Assembly (NCBI RefSeq): GCF_001623875.1
Contig: NZ_LWAE01000002.1
Location: 186,001-250,000 of the forward strand
Source: Clostridium magnum DSM 2767
GTDB lineage: Bacteria; Bacillota; Clostridia; Clostridiales; Clostridiaceae
DNA length: 64,000 bases
Direction of reading: 5' to 3'
The notes under the pieces are model-generated. The model had not been told where the DNA came from. It worked only from the letters and a program-made list of their open reading frames with translations, and ran no database searches. A program made the position numbers and the translations under genes. This document shows, one piece after another, positions 60,590-64,000 of this stretch; position 1 is the stretch's first letter; each line of letters begins with the position of its first letter.

Positions 60590-61385
60590 ACATAGAATCG
60601 GGCATAAACACGGTGAAGGGTTTTCGATTGATTTTTATGCTTATACTTCCAAAATTAGACACTGGAATCCTACTTTTAAAGTATTTCTTTCTGTTTTGAT
60701 ACTGATTCTTTGTATTGTATTGGACAACCCCTATGTATCTATTGTAGTCATTATTGCAATGGCATATCTGACCATCATAAAAGGAGGGCTTCCAATACAT
60801 GAATATCTGTCAATGTTAACGATTCCGATTGTCTTTATACTCCTTGGTACTTTTACCATTGCTATTGATTTTTCAAAGGAGCCTATAGGACAGTATAACC
60901 TGTATCTTGGTTTCTGCTATGTGTTTACTTCCGGGGAAAAGCTTAAGGAAGTGGTCTTCTTGATTCTGAAGGTTTTTGCAGCTATCAGTGCTCTACAGAT
61001 GATGATATTATCCACTCCATCCTCTGAAATTATATATGTCCTTCGAAAGGCACATGTGCCGAAGCTTATTATAGAGCTTATGAATATCATTTACCGATAT
61101 ATTTTTATTTTAATGGATGTGTATACTAAAATGAAAAACTCCGCAGAATCCCGTCAGGGCTACTGTGATTTTAAAACTTCCTGCTATACCTTTGGAAGCA
61201 TTGCAAGTAATATGCTGGTTGTTTCACTGAAAAAGGCAAACTCTTATTATGATGCTATGGAAGCCAGATGCTATGATGGAGATCTTATATTTTGGGAGGA
61301 GGATAAAAAGATAGAAAAAATACAGATTGTGACAGCAGCAGCATTCATAATTTTCTTGATACTGCTCTGGAGCTTTACAAGATAG
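60576..61385 (+). CDS. cbiQ: Cobalt ECF transporter membrane subunit CbiQ
   Basis: 269 residues, the T component that links the ATPase to the substrate-binding CbiM. A His-rich start (MDHHKHRIGHKHGEG) may hold metal. Membrane segments span about 25-130 and 240-265. The coupling helices carry the family motifs AESRQGYC (about 190) and AMEARCYDG (about 229). AAGGAG precedes ATG 60576, which overlaps the end of cbiJ. Operon with cbiO, cbiM and cbiN. Confidence 0.93.
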   Translation: MDHHKHRIGHKHGEGFSIDFYAYTSKIRHWNPTFKVFLSVLILILCIVLDNPYVSIVVIIAMAYLTIIKGGLPIHEYLSMLTIPIVFILLGTFTIAIDFSKEPIGQYNLYLGFCYVFTSGEKLKEVVFLILKVFAAISALQMMILSTPSSEIIYVLRKAHVPKLIIELMNIIYRYIFILMDVYTKMKNSAESRQGYCDFKTSCYTFGSIASNMLVVSLKKANSYYDAMEARCYDGDLIFWEEDKKIEKIQIVTAAAFIIFLILLWSFTR

Positions 61386-61397
61386 AAAGGAGTTATT

Positions 61398-62252
61398 ATG
61401 GGAAAACCAATATTAAAGGTTGAAGATTTGTACTATGTATATGGAAATGGAAATCCTGCATTGAAGGGAGTAAGTGTAGATATCTATGAAGGGCAGAAAA
61501 TTGCTGTCATTGGTTCCAATGGATCTGGAAAATCCACATTTTTCTTGAATGTGAATGGTGTGTTTACACCGGAACAGGGGAAAATCATTTACCGTGATAC
61601 AATCATCAATAAAAAGAATTTAAAAGAACTTAGAAAAAATATTGGAATTGTATTTCAGGATGCAGACAATCAAATTATCGCATCTACAGTTATGGCAGAG
61701 GTTGCATTTGGACCGATGAACTTAAAGCTTCCAAAAGAGGAAGTAAAGAAAAGGGTTGAGGAGGCACTGGCATACATGAACATCTCCGATTTCAAGGATC
61801 GTCCGCCCCACTATTTGAGCGGTGGTGAAAAGAAGCGTGTCAGTATTGCAGACATCATTGCTATGAAATCGGAAATTATCATCTTTGATGAACCTACAGC
61901 AGCACTGGATCCTTTAAATGCACAGATGTTGGAAGAAGTTTTGGAAAAGCTTAGTTTAGAGAGGAAGACAATGCTTATTTCCACCCATGATGTGGATTTT
62001 GCATATAGATGGGCTGAAAGAGCTATTGTATTTTGTGAGGGTAAAATTATTGCAGATGGAACACCTCTGCAAATTTTTAAAAACAGTGAAATTTTAAAAC
62101 AGGCAAATTTGAAACAGCCAACTATGCTTCAGGTCTATGAATCTCTTGTAGAAAAACATCTTTTACAAGATACAAAGACTTATCCAAGAAGCGTTGAAGA
62201 GTTGAAGAAGTTACTTGAAAAACAAGAGGTATTTCTAGGTGCTTTAGCTTAG
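61398..62252 (+). CDS. cbiO: Cobalt ECF transporter ATPase CbiO
   Basis: 284 residues. Walker A VIGSNGSGKSTFFLNVNG (about 35), Q-loop FQDADNQIIASTV, signature LSGGEKKRVSIAD (about 140), Walker B IIIFDEPTAALDP (about 160) and the switch His in ISTHDVDFAYRWAE. It powers cobalt uptake. AAAGGAG precedes ATG 61398, 12 bases after cbiQ. Confidence 0.95.
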   Translation: MGKPILKVEDLYYVYGNGNPALKGVSVDIYEGQKIAVIGSNGSGKSTFFLNVNGVFTPEQGKIIYRDTIINKKNLKELRKNIGIVFQDADNQIIASTVMAEVAFGPMNLKLPKEEVKKRVEEALAYMNISDFKDRPPHYLSGGEKKRVSIADIIAMKSEIIIFDEPTAALDPLNAQMLEEVLEKLSLERKTMLISTHDVDFAYRWAERAIVFCEGKIIADGTPLQIFKNSEILKQANLKQPTMLQVYESLVEKHLLQDTKTYPRSVEELKKLLEKQEVFLGALA

Positions 62253-62300
62253 ATTAATACAAATAAATTAATAACAATATTATATGAGGAGGAAAATAAA

Positions 62301-63053
62301 ATGAATCAAACAGAAAAGAAAATTGTCGCAATGGCGGCAGCTTTTGCATTAGTTTTCGGAGTAACCCCGGTAGTAAATGCAATGCACATCATGGAAGGAT
62401 ATCTTCCACCAAAATTCTGTGTTATATGGGGCGTTATTTGCCTTCCATTCTTAGCGGCAGGTTACTTATCAATTAAGAAGACATTGGCAGAAAACCGTAA
62501 ATCTATCACTATTCTTGCTATGGCAGGCGCATTCATTTTTGTACTTTCATCTTTAAAAATTCCATCAGTTACAGGAAGCTGTTCACATATGACCGGTACC
62601 GGACTTGGTGCAATTTTATTTGGACCAGTTGCAGTAAGTATATTGGGTATTATTGTATTGATTTTCCAGGCAATTATGTTGGCTCATGGCGGATTGACAT
62701 CTCTTGGTGCTAATACCTTTTCTATGGCTATTGCAGGTCCATTAGTTTCTTATGGAATCTATAAATTATGCCAGAAGATGAATGTAAGTAAGCATGTGGG
62801 TATTTTTTTAGCAGCAGCAATTGGTGACTTATTCACTTATTGTGTAACCAGTATTCAGCTTGCACTTGCATATCCATCTGCAAACGGTGGTGTTGCAGCA
62901 TCTGCAGCTAAGTTCCTTGCAGTATTTGCACCTACACAACTTCCACTTGCAATTATAGAAGGTATTTTAAGTGTTGTTATCATTATGGGTCTTGAAACAT
63001 ATGCAAAATCTGAATTGGCAGGTATTGGATTTTTAAAGAGAGGTGAAAATTAA
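62301..63053 (+). CDS. cbiM: Cobalt-binding membrane subunit CbiM
   Basis: 250 residues. A signal-like first segment ends before MHIMEGYLPPKFCVIWG; in CbiM the freed Met-His N-terminus helps bind cobalt. Several membrane segments follow, with VTGSCSHMTGTGLGAILFGP and LAHGGLTSLGANTFSMAIAGP, both family signatures. The gene ends by overlapping cbiN (TAATG). AGGAGG precedes the ATG. It lacks the PDGLE tail, which is replaced by separate CbiN. Confidence 0.95.
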   Translation: MNQTEKKIVAMAAAFALVFGVTPVVNAMHIMEGYLPPKFCVIWGVICLPFLAAGYLSIKKTLAENRKSITILAMAGAFIFVLSSLKIPSVTGSCSHMTGTGLGAILFGPVAVSILGIIVLIFQAIMLAHGGLTSLGANTFSMAIAGPLVSYGIYKLCQKMNVSKHVGIFLAAAIGDLFTYCVTSIQLALAYPSANGGVAASAAKFLAVFAPTQLPLAIIEGILSVVIIMGLETYAKSELAGIGFLKRGEN

Positions 63054-63376
63054 TGGCAAAAACAAAAAAGAAAGTTATTAGTTTATTAATTGTTGCTGCG
63101 TTAATTGCTGTTATTCCATTATTCACATTAAAAGGTGCTGAATTTGGTGGATCCGACGATGCAGGAAGTAAAGTGGTTTCCGAGATAACAGGTACTGAAT
63201 ATGAGCCTTGGTTTACCCCTGTTATGGAAACCTGGATTGGCGGGGAGCTGCCAGGAGAAATAGAGAGCTTGTTATTCTGTGTACAGACAGGTATTGGAGT
63301 TGGCGTTTTAGCATTCTTTATGGGTAGATTTGTAGAAAGAAAGAAGAATGAAAATCAGCAGAATAGAACTGCATAA
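63053..63376 (+). CDS. cbiN: Cobalt transport protein CbiN
   Basis: 107 residues with an N-terminal membrane segment (VISLLIVAALIAVIPLFTLK), a short outer loop (GADDAGSK-like, GGSDDAGSKVVSEITGTEYE) and a second membrane segment near the C-terminus (VGVLAFFMGRF). CbiN helps load cobalt into CbiM. It overlaps cbiM by one base. Last gene of the operon before riboswitch 3. Confidence 0.93.
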   Translation: MAKTKKKVISLLIVAALIAVIPLFTLKGAEFGGSDDAGSKVVSEITGTEYEPWFTPVMETWIGGELPGEIESLLFCVQTGIGVGVLAFFMGRFVERKKNENQQNRTA

Positions 63377-63420
63377 TGTTTTTTATATTTATAAAAATTA
63401 AGGGAATTTAATAATAATAG

Positions 63421-63612
63421 TATTAGGTGCTGCCATTAATTGAAAAATGGAGTTAAAAGGGAAAGTGGAAAAGCCACTGCAGCCCACCGCTACTGTGAGG
63501 AGGATGAAACCTTATTAGGTCACTGGATAATTTTTATCTGGGAAGACAAGGGAGTAAAATGAATCTGAGCCAGGAAACCTGCCTAGTATTTGTTGATTCT
63601 TTCGGAGGGGAA
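63421..63612 (+). promoter_or_regulatory. Cobalamin riboswitch 3, before a CWB2 surface protein gene
   Basis: Landmarks: GGGAAAGTGGAAAAGCCACT, GCAGCCCACCGCTACTGTG, and the B12 box CTGAGCCAGGAAACCTGCC, ending CTTTCGGAGGGG. It has the same build as riboswitch 1. A tiny ORF and a terminator follow, then the start of a secreted CWB2 protein. Confidence 0.93.
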
Positions 63613-63617
63613 GATAT

Positions 63618-63656
63618 ATGCAATTATACGGCTATTTATGTTTATTGGATCAATAA
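63618..63656 (+). CDS. Tiny ORF after riboswitch 3 (12 codons)
   Basis: ATG 63618 follows GGAGGGG (63604-63610) with a 7-base gap and encodes MQLYGYLCLLDQ. The terminator begins 20 bases after the stop. It matches the 18-codon ORF after riboswitch 1 in position, not in sequence. Confidence 0.35.
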   Translation: MQLYGYLCLLDQ

Positions 63657-63676
63657 ACATAAATATTTCGTTTTTT

Positions 63677-63702
63677 AGAGAACCTCCAATGGTTCTCTTT
63701 TT
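63677..63702 (+). terminator. Expression-platform terminator of riboswitch 3
   Basis: AGAGAACC (63677-63684), loop TCCAAT, GGTTCTCT (63691-63698), then T-run. Confidence 0.85.
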
Positions 63703-63748
63703 GCGTTTCTCCAATATCGCTAATAGATTATAGAGGGAGGTAAACGTT

Positions 63749-64000
63749 ATGAAAAAATCTATTAAAAAACTATTAGTAACCTGTCTAACTTTTTCTTTAA
63801 TATTAACTCAAATGTTTTTTACAAGAGAAGCAAAGGCAGAAGAAGCTAAGGGAACTGTTAAAACAGCAGGATCTTTACGACTTGGCGGAAGCGACAGATA
63901 TAAAACCTCTGTTGCTATATCTCAAAGGGGATGGTCCTCATCTCAGTATGTTGTATTAGCTAGCGGCATTGAATTTCCAGATGCACTTTGTGCAGGGCCT
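63749..64000 (+). CDS. Secreted cell-wall-binding repeat 2 (CWB2) protein, N-terminal part
   Basis: The frame is open to the window end (84 residues). The signal peptide is MKKSIKKLLVTCLTFSLILT onward, cleaved near EAKAEEAK. The CWB2 repeat begins RLGGSDRYKTSVAIS and continues YVVLASGIEFPDALCAGP, a typical N-terminal CWB2 unit that anchors proteins to the clostridial wall. AGGGAGG precedes ATG 63749. It lies behind cobalamin riboswitch 3, so it is probably a surface protein for cobalamin or precursor capture; that role is inferred from regulation only. Confidence 0.88.
   Translation, partial: MKKSIKKLLVTCLTFSLILTQMFFTREAKAEEAKGTVKTAGSLRLGGSDRYKTSVAISQRGWSSSQYVVLASGIEFPDALCAGP

Overview
The window is AT-rich DNA with Shine-Dalgarno sites before most genes, many Rho-independent terminators and Clostridium-type gene families (XpaC/TelA, DUF421, DUF1540, CWB2 surface proteins). 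It reads as a chromosomal segment of a Clostridium-like Firmicute. The species cannot be named from the sequence alone. No rRNA, tRNA, CRISPR array, prophage or intact transposase was seen.

Layout. 1-2121: a decayed autoinducer-2 (lsr) locus (cupin, truncated lsrK, truncated lsrB, broken lsrF). 2451-4823: xpaC-telA. 4948-6079: bioB behind a promoter overlapped by a BirA-type palindrome. 6254-14730: a tricarboxylate cluster (GntR regulator, two aconitase-family enzymes, a PrpF-family isomerase plus a second PrpF remnant, a CitMHS transporter) tied together by a repeated operator TGTATACNNGTATACA. 14953-22987: LysR, DUF554, DUF421, a two-module AAA+ protein, cupin, cytochrome b5-like protein with a stump of a hydrogenase small subunit, and DUF4363-DUF421.

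23370-32144 looks like a cyclic-di-AMP neighbourhood: dapB behind a ydaO-type (c-di-AMP) riboswitch, a GntR+RCK_C regulator like BusR, an OpuC-type osmolyte importer with CBS domains, and a ClC channel with an RCK_C-like tail; an amino-acid permease follows. 32332-35697 is an antibiotic-response unit: leader peptide, attenuator, Lsa-type ABC-F protein and HflX. 37651-46397 is a complete hexuronate pathway (regulator, uxuA, uxuB, uxaC, GPH transporter, kdgA, kdgK) behind three evenly spaced palindromes. 46560-53981 holds HIT, a broken chemotaxis receptor, a DTW protein and a glycan-modification group (GtrA, GtrB, GT39, a large membrane protein). 54140-57994 holds tupA behind a Moco-like RNA, a diguanylate cyclase, a secreted repeat protein and DUF1540.

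58352-64000 is a cobalamin region: a cbiM remnant, three cobalamin riboswitches in under 5 kb, cbiJ (frameshifted), cbiQ-cbiO-cbiM-cbiN, and the start of a CWB2 surface protein. The first riboswitch has no ordinary gene after it, only an 18-codon ORF; the third has a 12-codon ORF in the same position.

A structured repeat of about 132-135 bp recurs in four full and two shortened copies, plus one diverged piece. It resembles the RNA-coding right end of an IS200/IS605-type element, but no transposase is present. Many genes are broken (lsrK, lsrB, lsrF, prpF-like, hydrogenase, MarR-GNAT, chemotaxis receptor, cbiM, cbiJ), so accessory functions appear to be decaying. All assignments come from reading the sequence; no database search was run.
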